Assembly (NCBI GenBank): GCA_030427145.1 | Contig: JAUHWT010000013.1 | Span: forward strand, 90,933 to 154,932 | DNA: 64,000 nt | Reading direction: 5' to 3' | Origin: Alphaproteobacteria bacterium | GTDB taxonomy: Bacteria > Pseudomonadota > Alphaproteobacteria > Rhodobacterales > Rhodobacteraceae | Shown here: piece by piece, positions 53,524 through 60,517 of the stretch | Numbering within the stretch: the stretch's first letter is position 1 | Layout of the letters: each line of letters begins with the position of its first letter | The notes under the pieces: model-generated | The model's input: only the letters and a program-made list of their open reading frames with translations | Databases searched by the model: none | Told to the model about the DNA's origin: nothing | Position numbers and translations under genes: made by a program

Positions 53524-53685
53524 ATGATCACCGGCACACACCTAGCCGCCCTTTACGCCGCGCTCAGCATAGTCGCAGCCCTGCTCACTTGGGCTGCCGA
53601 TAGCAAAAGGGCTACGGCGCTGTGGACAGTGGCCACAGTTTGCTTTTCGCTGACTGCCATCTTGTGGGCGACCCAATCCAACTAA
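53524..53685 (+). CDS. small two-helix membrane protein
   Basis: A 53-residue protein not reported as a long ORF. Two hydrophobic segments, HLAALYAALSIVAALLTW and ALWTVATVCFSLTAILW, flank a short charged turn (ADSKRAT). It sits 23 bases after the MazG-like gene behind GGAGAGGTGAA, and ends in TCC-AAC-TAA, the shared junction. Function unknown; a holin-like or membrane accessory role is only a guess. Confidence 0.6.
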   Translation: MITGTHLAALYAALSIVAALLTWAADSKRATALWTVATVCFSLTAILWATQSN

Positions 53686-53699
53686 ACCCGGAGGTTGAA

Positions 53700-53993
53700 A
53701 TGCAGAACGACATTCAAACATGGCAGCAAGGCACATATGCGCCCGAAAGCCGCCGACCTGTCACGGCCGAACAGGCCGAGATATACGAGCGCGAGGAGCG
53801 CCACCTTGTCCGCCCCGGCCTTCGGGAAAACGCAATTTGCCGCTGCCCCCGTCCCGAGGATGCGGCATGGATTGCCAAGCGGCTGAACCTCGCTTCGCAG
53901 CTTGAAAAGCTGACCTACGATTATGCGACCGGCAAGACGGATGGCAGCGAGATCGTCGCGTTCGTCCGCGCCGCTGTCGCCCAGTCCATCTAA
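53700..53993 (+). CDS. small phage protein of 97 residues
   Basis: QNDIQTWQQGTYAPESRRPV…CRCPRPEDAAWIAKRLNLA, then EKLTYDYATGKTDGSEIVAF. Soluble, of unknown family. GGAGG stands six bases before ATG 53700. It ends Ser-Ile at TCC-ATC-TAA, then CCCCGGAG: the shared junction with one codon changed. Confidence 0.6.
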   Translation: MQNDIQTWQQGTYAPESRRPVTAEQAEIYEREERHLVRPGLRENAICRCPRPEDAAWIAKRLNLASQLEKLTYDYATGKTDGSEIVAFVRAAVAQSI

Positions 53994-54202
53994 CCCCGGA
54001 GAAGGCTCGGATGCCCAAGACAACTCACTACGTCCTTGTTCGGGTGAAAGCGCCGGACGACATGCCAGCCGCGCAAGTGCGGCGCGAAATCCGGTCCCTG
54101 ATCAATGATCAATGCAACCACTCGGCTGACGAAGGCGACCTTCGCGCGGCCAAGGTCTCACCCGTGCCGAAAGCCTGGGTGGGCGAGTCCAGCTAACCCC
54201 GG
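53990..54202 (+). repeat. 213-base exact direct repeat, copy 1
   Basis: Identical, base for base by eye, to 54685-54897. It starts in the CTAACCCCGG of one junction and ends in the CCCCGG of the next, so the repeat unit is one gene plus one junction. Confidence 0.95.
54011..54196 (+). CDS. small phage protein, copy 1 of an exact duplicate
   Basis: A 61-residue protein (PKTTHYVLVRVKAPDDMPAA, then RSLINDQCNHSADEGDLRAA) of unknown family; the first 25 residues look like a beta strand and helix. The whole gene with both flanks is repeated exactly at 54706-54891. It ends in Ser-Ser at TCC-AGC-TAA, followed by CCCCGGGAGG. Confidence 0.65.
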   Translation: MPKTTHYVLVRVKAPDDMPAAQVRREIRSLINDQCNHSADEGDLRAAKVSPVPKAWVGESS

Positions 54203-54211
54203 GAGGTTCCA

Positions 54212-54421
54212 ATGGGCGTTAAGAGTACGGTTTATCTGACTTACGATGATGCGGTATCTAAAGCCGCGGACCTTCTGATGAACATTCGTCGTGAAGAGTT
54301 TGAAGCCAAGTTCAGGACAATGGCCAAGTCCGAACTGGAAGACGCTCTCGAAGAAATGAACGACTCATTGAACGATGGTGAGGGTTTCGAGAACTACCGC
54401 ATCAGATCTGAATCCAACTGA
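54212..54421 (+). CDS. small acidic helical phage protein
   Basis: A 69-residue protein, VKSTVYLTYDDAVSKAADLLMNIRREEFEAKF…ELEDALEEMNDSLND: mostly charged helices, perhaps coiled-coil. GGGAGG precedes ATG 54212. It ends Ser-Asn at TCC-AAC-TGA. Family unknown. Confidence 0.6.
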   Translation: MGVKSTVYLTYDDAVSKAADLLMNIRREEFEAKFRTMAKSELEDALEEMNDSLNDGEGFENYRIRSESN

Positions 54422-54439
54422 CCCCACCGGGAGGAAATC

Positions 54440-54688
54440 ATGCCGGGAAACATCATGTACGTATGCGGCTACTGCGCAGAGCACTGCCCAGAGGCCTGCG
54501 GTCATTACGATCGCGACGAACTGTTCGTCATGCCGGACGGGACGTGGCTTTGCGAGTACTGCGCCGACGAAACCGACGCTCTCTCAGAATGCGGCGTGGT
54601 GCCGAGTGGCGAAGACGGCGACGTCTGGCCCGACTTTCGCACCTTTCCCAGCCCGCCGGAATACGGCCCGCTCACCAAATCCAACTAA
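54440..54688 (+). CDS. small protein with CxxC zinc-binding pairs
   Basis: An 82-residue protein with four CxxC-like elements: VCGYCAEHCPEACGHYD near the start, LCEYCADETD in the middle and one further Cys (SECGVV). The spacing suits one zinc ribbon. The acidic, proline-containing tail ends Lys-Ser-Asn at the shared junction. GGGAGG precedes ATG 54440. Family not recognised. Confidence 0.62.
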   Translation: MPGNIMYVCGYCAEHCPEACGHYDRDELFVMPDGTWLCEYCADETDALSECGVVPSGEDGDVWPDFRTFPSPPEYGPLTKSN

Positions 54689-54897
54689 CCCCGGAGAAGG
54701 CTCGGATGCCCAAGACAACTCACTACGTCCTTGTTCGGGTGAAAGCGCCGGACGACATGCCAGCCGCGCAAGTGCGGCGCGAAATCCGGTCCCTGATCAA
54801 TGATCAATGCAACCACTCGGCTGACGAAGGCGACCTTCGCGCGGCCAAGGTCTCACCCGTGCCGAAAGCCTGGGTGGGCGAGTCCAGCTAACCCCGG
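54685..54897 (+). repeat. 213-base exact direct repeat, copy 2
   Basis: The second copy of 53990-54202, 695 bases downstream, separated from copy 1 by two unrelated small genes. Complete identity, including silent positions, means a recent event or ongoing gene conversion. Confidence 0.95.
54706..54891 (+). CDS. small phage protein, copy 2 of an exact duplicate
   Basis: Encodes the same 61 residues as 54011-54196, with the same GGAGAAGGCTCGG ribosome-binding region. The following junction is TCC-AGC-TAA, CCCCGGAGG, after which the sequence differs from that after copy 1. Confidence 0.65.
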   Translation: MPKTTHYVLVRVKAPDDMPAAQVRREIRSLINDQCNHSADEGDLRAAKVSPVPKAWVGESS

Positions 54898-54902
54898 AGG
54901 AT

Positions 54903-55154
54903 GTGAACGTGACCTACAAACCATCAAATGACCCAAACTATTCCTCCCGTCTAACCGGGAAGGAAAACATTCCGATCAAGGGTCGAATCACCCAACTCAT
55001 TCGCGCGGCCCAAGATGCGGCGTTCTCAGGGTCTCAACCTGTTGAGGATAGGGATGAGATCGTGGCGCATCTCCACATGTGCCGCCAAGAATTGGAAAAC
55101 CTAATTCATGATCGCTTTTCCGAGCGTGCCGACAATTCCGCACAGTCCAACTAA
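54903..55154 (+). CDS. small phage protein with GTG/ATG start ambiguity
   Basis: An 83-residue protein (VTYKPSNDPNYSSRLTGKEN…LIRAAQDAAFSGSQPVEDRD), with a helical second half (EIVAHLHMCRQELENLIHDRF). The sequence after GGAGG reads ATGTGAACGTG; ATG at 54900 stops at once, so the GTG-type codon at or near 54903-54909 must start the gene, most likely GTG with Asn or Thr as next residue. It ends Gln-Ser-Asn in the shared junction. Family unknown. Confidence 0.58.
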   Translation: MNVTYKPSNDPNYSSRLTGKENIPIKGRITQLIRAAQDAAFSGSQPVEDRDEIVAHLHMCRQELENLIHDRFSERADNSAQSN

Positions 55155-55168
55155 CCCCGGAGGCCGCC

Positions 55169-55360
55169 ATGCTGTGCTACAAAGACAAAACGTTCTGCAA
55201 TGCGCCATGCACAATGGCCTCATGCTCACGCAAATTCACGGATCAGGATAAGCGGGACGCAAAGCAGTGGTGGGGAGAGTCGGGCGGCGAGCCTCCTGTG
55301 TCTTTTGGAGACCTGAGTCGCAACTGCCCCTCCTACGTTCCGATGATCTCCCCCGAATAA
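55169..55360 (+). CDS. small cysteine-rich phage protein
   Basis: A 63-residue protein with five cysteines (LCYKDKTFCNAPCTMASCSRKF and one in RNCPSYV), suggestive of a metal site. GGAGGCCGCC precedes the ATG. The 3-prime junction here (AATAACCCAGAGAGG) has diverged from the shared motif. Similar short Cys-rich proteins are common in phage accessory zones, with unknown roles. Confidence 0.58.
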   Translation: MLCYKDKTFCNAPCTMASCSRKFTDQDKRDAKQWWGESGGEPPVSFGDLSRNCPSYVPMISPE

Positions 55361-55377
55361 CCCAGAGAGGATTAAAA

Positions 55378-55632
55378 TTGAAAAAGGTAACAGCATACGA
55401 AGCGGATGACGGTTCGCTGCATTCTGATAAAGCATCAGCGGTTGGCGCTTCCGTGCTCCACCTGGTGGAAGCTGACCAAGGGCAATCACGCGGGGTGGCC
55501 ATAGGTCCAGCGGGTGTCAGTTTCATCATCCGGAACCGGGCAAAGCTGATCCCGCTTTTGACTTCCATAGATGAGGAAGATGCGGATCCGCATGATTGTG
55601 CCTATGTTTGGCGCGATAAACATTTGTCTTGA
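55378..55632 (+). CDS. small phage protein with TTG start
   Basis: An 84-residue protein, KKVTAYEADDGSLHSDKASA…RGVAIGPAGVSFIIRNRAKL, with an acidic C-terminal third (TSIDEEDADPHDCAYVWRD). AGAGAGGATTAAAA places TTG 55378 correctly; the frame open back to 55267 overlaps the previous gene. The start KKVTAYEADDG resembles short phage proteins of unknown function. Confidence 0.6.
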   Translation: MKKVTAYEADDGSLHSDKASAVGASVLHLVEADQGQSRGVAIGPAGVSFIIRNRAKLIPLLTSIDEEDADPHDCAYVWRDKHLS

Positions 55633-55657
55633 TTGTCACTCAAATAGTGAATACATT
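55629..55657 (+). promoter_or_regulatory. candidate promoter before the packaging/head module
   Basis: TTGATT (55629-55634), 17 bases, TACATT (55652-55657), about 45 bases before the terminase small-subunit start. The spacer contains CACT-CAAAT-AGTG, a small inverted repeat that could be an operator. It would be the late promoter of this side of the phage. Confidence 0.4.
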
Positions 55658-55702
55658 CAGGACAACGTGAAACTTTAATTCTATCGGGTGTCGGGGCAGC
55701 GC

Positions 55703-56449
55703 GTGAAAGACGACGATCTTGATGACCTTCTCGGCGACATCTCTCCGAAACCCGAAAAAAAGCCTCGAAAATCGAAGCGCATCGGGCGGCCCCCGAAAGG
55801 GTCCCAGGCCCCGATAATACCCGCTGCGGGCGCCAAAGCCCCAGCACTGTCAAAGGGTGACCCTGACCTCGACGAACTGCCTGACGGTGAGTTGCCCGAC
55901 GCCTCGGCGTTCACCCGACCGGTTCGGGTGAACTTCCTTGCAACGATCCTCGGAACAGAGACCCGACGACTGCTTCCCAAACTGGCACATTGCCCGGTTA
56001 TCGGCTACGAAATGCACCGTGGCAAAGAGGTTCCCGTCTACGACTTCAAGACGGCGATCGCATACCTGGTCGAACCCAAAATGGATATCGCGACCTGGAT
56101 CAAAAGCCAGAACGCGGCCCACCTTCCAGTGCAGATCAACAAGGCGTTCTGGGAAGCTGAGAACGCAAAGCTGCGCTGGATGGCTGCTGCAAAGCAATAC
56201 TGGCACGATGAGGACGTGCTCGATGTCCTGGGCTCGGCCGCGATGGCGATTAAGGAAACCACCCTTTTGTGGGTGGAAAATCTGCCCGGGAAAGCGAACC
56301 TCACAACCGAGCAGTTTGAAGCGCTTCAGGGCAACGTTGTCGACCTTCTCGACGATATTCACCAGCGCTTGGTCGAGATTCCCGCTACCCGTAAAACCCG
56401 TCCGGTTTCCAGACACGCAGAAGATTTCGGCGTGGATCCTGAATCATGA
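55703..56449 (+). CDS. terminase small subunit (DUF1441-like)
   Basis: A 248-residue DNA-packaging protein. The N-terminus is a charged tail with an AT-hook-like KRIGRPPKG near residue 26, then a DNA-binding region (RVNFLATILGTETRRLLPKL) and a conserved helical block (VLDVLGSAAMAIKETTLLWVENLPG) typical of the DUF1441/Nu1-like group. GTG 55703 has GGGG upstream; GTG 55688 is the alternative. It overlaps TerL by four bases. Confidence 0.8.
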   Translation: MKDDDLDDLLGDISPKPEKKPRKSKRIGRPPKGSQAPIIPAAGAKAPALSKGDPDLDELPDGELPDASAFTRPVRVNFLATILGTETRRLLPKLAHCPVIGYEMHRGKEVPVYDFKTAIAYLVEPKMDIATWIKSQNAAHLPVQINKAFWEAENAKLRWMAAAKQYWHDEDVLDVLGSAAMAIKETTLLWVENLPGKANLTTEQFEALQGNVVDLLDDIHQRLVEIPATRKTRPVSRHAEDFGVDPES

Positions 56450-58566
56450 GTTTCGATTCGCTGGAGCAAATGCTGGTTGAGTCATTCGACTCCGTGCGTC
56501 CGACGCGTCGAATGCGTGTCACCGAGGCTGCGAAAGAGTTCCATGTTGTGCGCTCTCCCGGCGCCCACAGCGGCCCGTGGAGCGAGGCCCGCACACCATA
56601 CCTGGTAGAGCCGCAGGACACCCTGACGAGCCTTGAGCACACCGCCATGGCCTTTGTCGGGCCGGCGCGGACCGGAAAATCCATGATGTTTTTGAACTGG
56701 GTCGCGCATACTGCTGAGACGGACCCGGCCGACATGATGGTGGTTCACATGGCGCGACACACCGCACGAGATTGGTCAAAGTCGGATCTCGACAAAATGC
56801 TGCGCCACTCACCGTCGATCCGCGAAAAGCTCCGGCCCGGTCGCGCGAACGACAACACGTTCGATAAGGAGTTCATGGCCGGTTGGCGCCTCACCGTGAC
56901 CTGGCCGACGATTACCAATCTCAGCGGCAAAACGATCCCGCGCAACTGGATCATGGACTACGATCGAATCGATGATGATATCGATAAAGAGGGCAACGCG
57001 TTCGACCTGACCCGAAAGCGCGCCGCAACCTTCAAACGGTTCGGTATGACCGCGGTGGAGTCATCGCCAGGGCGCCCCGTGGAAAATCCCAAATGGATCA
57101 GGAAGACGCCGCATGAGGCGCCGCCCACCAAAGGTATCCTTGAGATATACAACCGAGGTGACCGCCGCAGATGGTATTGGCAGTGCCCGAGTTGCGCAGA
57201 GACTTTTGAGCCGGTGTTCGACCTTTTCCACTATCCGGATTCCGCTGACGAAATGGAGGCGGCCGAGCAGGTGACTATGATGTGCCCTCACTGCGGCACA
57301 TGCATAGGACCCGATCAGAAGGACGAGCTTAACAGTCACGGGAAATGGGTCAAAGACGGAATGGTCTGGCTGCCCGACGGTAAAGTGGTGACGCGCCCGG
57401 GAATGCGCGCGGCGCGGTCGGACATCGCGTCTTTCTGGTTAAAGGGGCCGGCGGCCGGCTTCCAGGACTGGTCGAGCATTGTGTTGAACTACCTGCGGGC
57501 AGAACGCACCTACGAGGCGACGCAGGACGAGAAGCCGTTGCAGACAACAGTGAACGTGGACCAGGGGGAACCTTACACACCGAAGGCCCGCATATCCGAA
57601 CGGCTCCCGGAAGACCTAAAGGACAAGGTGGAGTTCTGGGGCTCGGAACCGGACGCGCCGACTGTGCCCGCAGGCGTGCGCTTCCTCATTGCGACAGTTG
57701 ACGTGCAGAAGCGCTCATTTGTGGTTCAGGTGCAGGGCTTCACCGCAGATGGTGACATGGTCATCATTGACGCGTTCAAGATTCGAAAATCCGCACGCCT
57801 TGACGAAGATGGGCACCCGTCGACCGTTGACCCGTCGTCCTACGGTGAGGACTGGGACCTGATAACAACCCAGGTCATGTTGAAATCGTACGCCCTGGGG
57901 GACAACTCCGGGCGCAGAATGGCGATCCGGTTGACCGGTTGCGATTCCGGCGGACGGGAAAACGTGACCTTCAATGCCTATGATTACTGGCGCCGGCTGC
58001 GCAATGCCGGGGACGGGCTTCATCGACGCCTTGCGTTGATCAAAGGTGATGGTGCCCGAACCGCGCCCCGGGCTACGGTGTCGTGGCCCGACGCCGGGCA
58101 GCGCGACAAACTTACGGCGGCCCGTGGCGATGTGCCTGTTGTCCGAATGAATTCGGACCTGCTGAAGGACCAGGTTGCTGCGATGCTGTCGAGGCGCGTG
58201 GCCGAGGATGGTGAGAGCACAGGCGGCGGCATGATCCGTTACCCGGCGTGGATGCCGGACTGGTTCTATACGCAGATGACAACCGAGGTGCGCCTCGAAA
58301 AGGGTTGGGACAACCCGGGCAAGCGCCGCAACGAGAGTTTCGACCTTGCCTATTACGCGATCGGACTGGCCGTGCGCCCGAAAGATCGCCGTTGCCCACT
58401 GGCACATATCGGCTTCGACCGCATGCAATTTGAAAACCCGCCGATCTGGGCCGAGGAGTGGGATGAAAACGAGCTCGTGTTCGGAGAAGCCGCTGAACCG
58501 GAATCGGAAAAGCACGACAACCGCGGGCGGAAGAGCTTCGCGGATCTCGCGCGCGACCTTGCGTGA
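56446..58566 (+). CDS. terminase large subunit (GpA family)
   Basis: A 706-residue packaging motor. The ATPase domain has Walker A FVGPARTGKSMMF near residue 70 and PADMMVVHMARHTARDWSKS. A zinc-ribbon insert (WQCPSCAETFEP and MCPHCGTC, residues 244-286) is typical of lambda GpA. The nuclease domain includes FLIATVDVQKRSFVVQVQGF, with a probable metal-binding Asp. Length is slightly above that of lambda gpA. A 77-base AT-rich gap follows. Confidence 0.92.
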   Translation: MSFDSLEQMLVESFDSVRPTRRMRVTEAAKEFHVVRSPGAHSGPWSEARTPYLVEPQDTLTSLEHTAMAFVGPARTGKSMMFLNWVAHTAETDPADMMVVHMARHTARDWSKSDLDKMLRHSPSIREKLRPGRANDNTFDKEFMAGWRLTVTWPTITNLSGKTIPRNWIMDYDRIDDDIDKEGNAFDLTRKRAATFKRFGMTAVESSPGRPVENPKWIRKTPHEAPPTKGILEIYNRGDRRRWYWQCPSCAETFEPVFDLFHYPDSADEMEAAEQVTMMCPHCGTCIGPDQKDELNSHGKWVKDGMVWLPDGKVVTRPGMRAARSDIASFWLKGPAAGFQDWSSIVLNYLRAERTYEATQDEKPLQTTVNVDQGEPYTPKARISERLPEDLKDKVEFWGSEPDAPTVPAGVRFLIATVDVQKRSFVVQVQGFTADGDMVIIDAFKIRKSARLDEDGHPSTVDPSSYGEDWDLITTQVMLKSYALGDNSGRRMAIRLTGCDSGGRENVTFNAYDYWRRLRNAGDGLHRRLALIKGDGARTAPRATVSWPDAGQRDKLTAARGDVPVVRMNSDLLKDQVAAMLSRRVAEDGESTGGGMIRYPAWMPDWFYTQMTTEVRLEKGWDNPGKRRNESFDLAYYAIGLAVRPKDRRCPLAHIGFDRMQFENPPIWAEEWDENELVFGEAAEPESEKHDNRGRKSFADLARDLA

Positions 58567-58643
58567 CAACATTCACCTTTTGCTTGATTTACACGATATA
58601 GTGGTATACGTTTTTCCAAACTCAAATGAGGTTCGGGCTTTTA

Positions 58644-58871
58644 ATGACGACCGCAGAACTGCTCGCTGAGGCGCAGAGCGCCTATCATCGCCTGCAGACA
58701 GGTGGCCTTCCCGTGGAAGTTCGCGACCTGACCGGCGAGTCCGTGAGGTATTCGCCCGCAAACGCTTCGCGGTTGAAAGCCTACATCTCCGATCTGAAGG
58801 CGACACTGGCTGCCGAAAGCCAGGGCGCCGCCTCCGCCGCGCGCGGGCCAATCCGGCCGATGTTCACATGA
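58644..58871 (+). CDS. gpW-like head-tail joining protein
   Basis: A 75-residue protein, TTAELLAEAQSAYHRLQTGG…VRDLTGESVRYSPANASRLKAYI, the gpW layout (two helices around a hairpin). gpW sits at the head-tail interface. ATG 58644 fits the family start; ATG 58626 is six codons up. The stop overlaps the portal start by four bases. Confidence 0.8.
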   Translation: MTTAELLAEAQSAYHRLQTGGLPVEVRDLTGESVRYSPANASRLKAYISDLKATLAAESQGAASAARGPIRPMFT

Positions 58872-60517
58872 GCATAGAGTCAGACCTGGCCGAACTGCTC
58901 GGCGAAGACCTTTCCGTCCGGCAGGTTGCCTTTGGCGGCGCTTACGAGTCCGCCGACCGGAACAACCAACTAGCCATGTGGGATCCGCCCATTCGCTCCG
59001 CTGATGCGGAGATACTGCCCGAGAAAGCCCGCATTGACGCCCGTGCGCGCGACACTCTGCGCAATGACGCCTATGCGGCCGGTGGCGCCACGATCCACAA
59101 GGACTCCATTGTCGGTGCCCGTTTCCTCCTGAACAGCAAGCCCGAAACCAAGGTCCTTTTCGGTCGCGAGGATGAAACGTGGGAAGCCGAGTACCAGGAA
59201 GAGGTGGAGACCAAGTTCACCCTCTGGGCTGAGTCCGACACCAACTGGGCAGACGCCAGCCGTATCAACACCCTGACGGGTCTGGTGCGACTGGCTGTAG
59301 GCGTTCACACAATGGGCGGCGAGGTCCTGGCCGCTGCCGAATGGATGCCGGACGACGGACGCCCGTACCGGTCAGCGATGCAGATGATTGACGCAGATCG
59401 TCTTTGCAATCCTCCGGGCGAGCAGTACGGCCCCGTGAGCCGCATTCGCGGTGGTGTTGAGCGGGATCGCCGCGGTGCCCCGATCGCGTACCATATTCGA
59501 ACACAGCACCCGGCCGACTGGGCGCGTTACACGCGCGAAGGTTCCTACGTGTGGCGCCGTGTCATGGCCCACAAACCTAACTGGGGTCGCCAGAACATTC
59601 TCCACATCTACGAGCAGCTTCGCCCGGACCAGACCCGCGGTATCGCTCAGATGGCAACCGCGCTCAGCGAGATGCGGATGTTGAAGAATTTCCGCAACGT
59701 CGAACTTCAGCGCGCGGTATTGCAGGCCACCTACGCTGCCTCCATTGAATCTGACCTGCCTCCGGCCGAGGTCTACGCCGCGATGGGTGCTGACACGTCG
59801 TCCCGCGAGAGTAACCCCACGCTTGACTGGGCGAACGATTTTCTCACTGCCGTGAACCAGTATGCCGGCTCCGGCCCGAACATGCGCATCGATGGTGCGA
59901 AGATCCCGGTTTTCATGCCGGGCACGCACCTGAAACTGCAGAATCCGGGCGCTGGCGGGCAGGATGGTGCGCAGCTGGAGACGTCGTTGCTGCGACATGT
60001 CGCGGCCTCGTTGGATCTCAGCTACGAGCAGTTGTCGCGCGATTACACGCAGACCAACTACTCCTCGGCCCGGGCCTCAATGGGCCAGACGTGGAAAGCG
60101 ATGCAGGTCCGCAAAAAGCTGGTGGCCGATCGCACGGCGAACTTCGTGTTCCGCCTGTGGCTGGAGGAAGCGATCAACTATGGGCACCTCGAGTCCCTGA
60201 AGCGCCGCAACGCGCCGAACTTCTATGAAGGGCTCAACGCAGAGGCATACACCGCGTGCGAGTGGATCGGCGCCGGTCAGGGGCAGATCGACCCTCTCAA
60301 GGAGACGCAGGCCGCAATTCTCAGGGTCAAAAACGGCTTCAGCACCAAGGAAGTCGAGATCGCCCGTATCAGCGGAGGCGATTGGCGGAAGGTCGCGCGC
60401 CAGAACGCACGCGAGCGTCGAAACGACGAAACACTGGGTATCCCCAGCATCTACGACGCAGAGGCGACCCCCTCTGAAAACGCGCTCAGCGGCACACCGC
60501 AGGAGAGAGAATCGTGA
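58868..60517 (+). CDS. lambda-type portal protein
   Basis: A 549-residue portal subunit: RARDTLRNDAYAAGGATIHKDSIVGARF near residue 56, a middle domain with RIRGGVERDRRGAPIAYHI and FRPDQTRGIAQMA-like segment (LRPDQTRGIAQMATALSEM), and LDLSYEQLSRDYTQTNYSSARA, a lambda gpB signature. Twelve copies form the channel at one capsid vertex. It overlaps gpW at the start and the protease gene (GTGA) at the end. Confidence 0.94.
   Translation: MSIESDLAELLGEDLSVRQVAFGGAYESADRNNQLAMWDPPIRSADAEILPEKARIDARARDTLRNDAYAAGGATIHKDSIVGARFLLNSKPETKVLFGREDETWEAEYQEEVETKFTLWAESDTNWADASRINTLTGLVRLAVGVHTMGGEVLAAAEWMPDDGRPYRSAMQMIDADRLCNPPGEQYGPVSRIRGGVERDRRGAPIAYHIRTQHPADWARYTREGSYVWRRVMAHKPNWGRQNILHIYEQLRPDQTRGIAQMATALSEMRMLKNFRNVELQRAVLQATYAASIESDLPPAEVYAAMGADTSSRESNPTLDWANDFLTAVNQYAGSGPNMRIDGAKIPVFMPGTHLKLQNPGAGGQDGAQLETSLLRHVAASLDLSYEQLSRDYTQTNYSSARASMGQTWKAMQVRKKLVADRTANFVFRLWLEEAINYGHLESLKRRNAPNFYEGLNAEAYTACEWIGAGQGQIDPLKETQAAILRVKNGFSTKEVEIARISGGDWRKVARQNARERRNDETLGIPSIYDAEATPSENALSGTPQERES

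Larger units (their letters stand above)
53677..55163 (+). repeat. recurrent gene-junction motif, plus-strand cluster (seven copies)
   Basis: TCCAACTAAACCCGGAGG (53677), TCCATCTAACCCCGGAG (53985), TCCAGCTAACCCCGGGAGG (54188), TCCAACTGACCCCACCGGGAGG (54413), TCCAACTAACCCCGGAG (54680), TCCAGCTAACCCCGGAGG (54883) and TCCAACTAACCCCGGAGG (55146). Each gives a Ser-Asn, Ser-Ser or Ser-Ile end, a stop, a CCCC spacer and the next ribosome binding site. Intervals are 203-308 bases, each one gene long. Confidence 0.92.

Noticed and set aside
54463..54891. 142-codon plus-strand ORF ending in the same 61-residue protein as the duplicate gene.
   Set aside because: It is an out-of-frame read through the zinc-protein gene that happens to join the frame of duplicate copy 2; the same occurs at 54375-54803. 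The true gene starts after its own ribosome binding site at 54706.
53677..55163. Regularly spaced repeats considered as a CRISPR-like array.
   Set aside because: Intervals are 203-308 bases and each holds a translated gene with its own start; the repeats are stop codon plus Shine-Dalgarno, and no cas gene is near.
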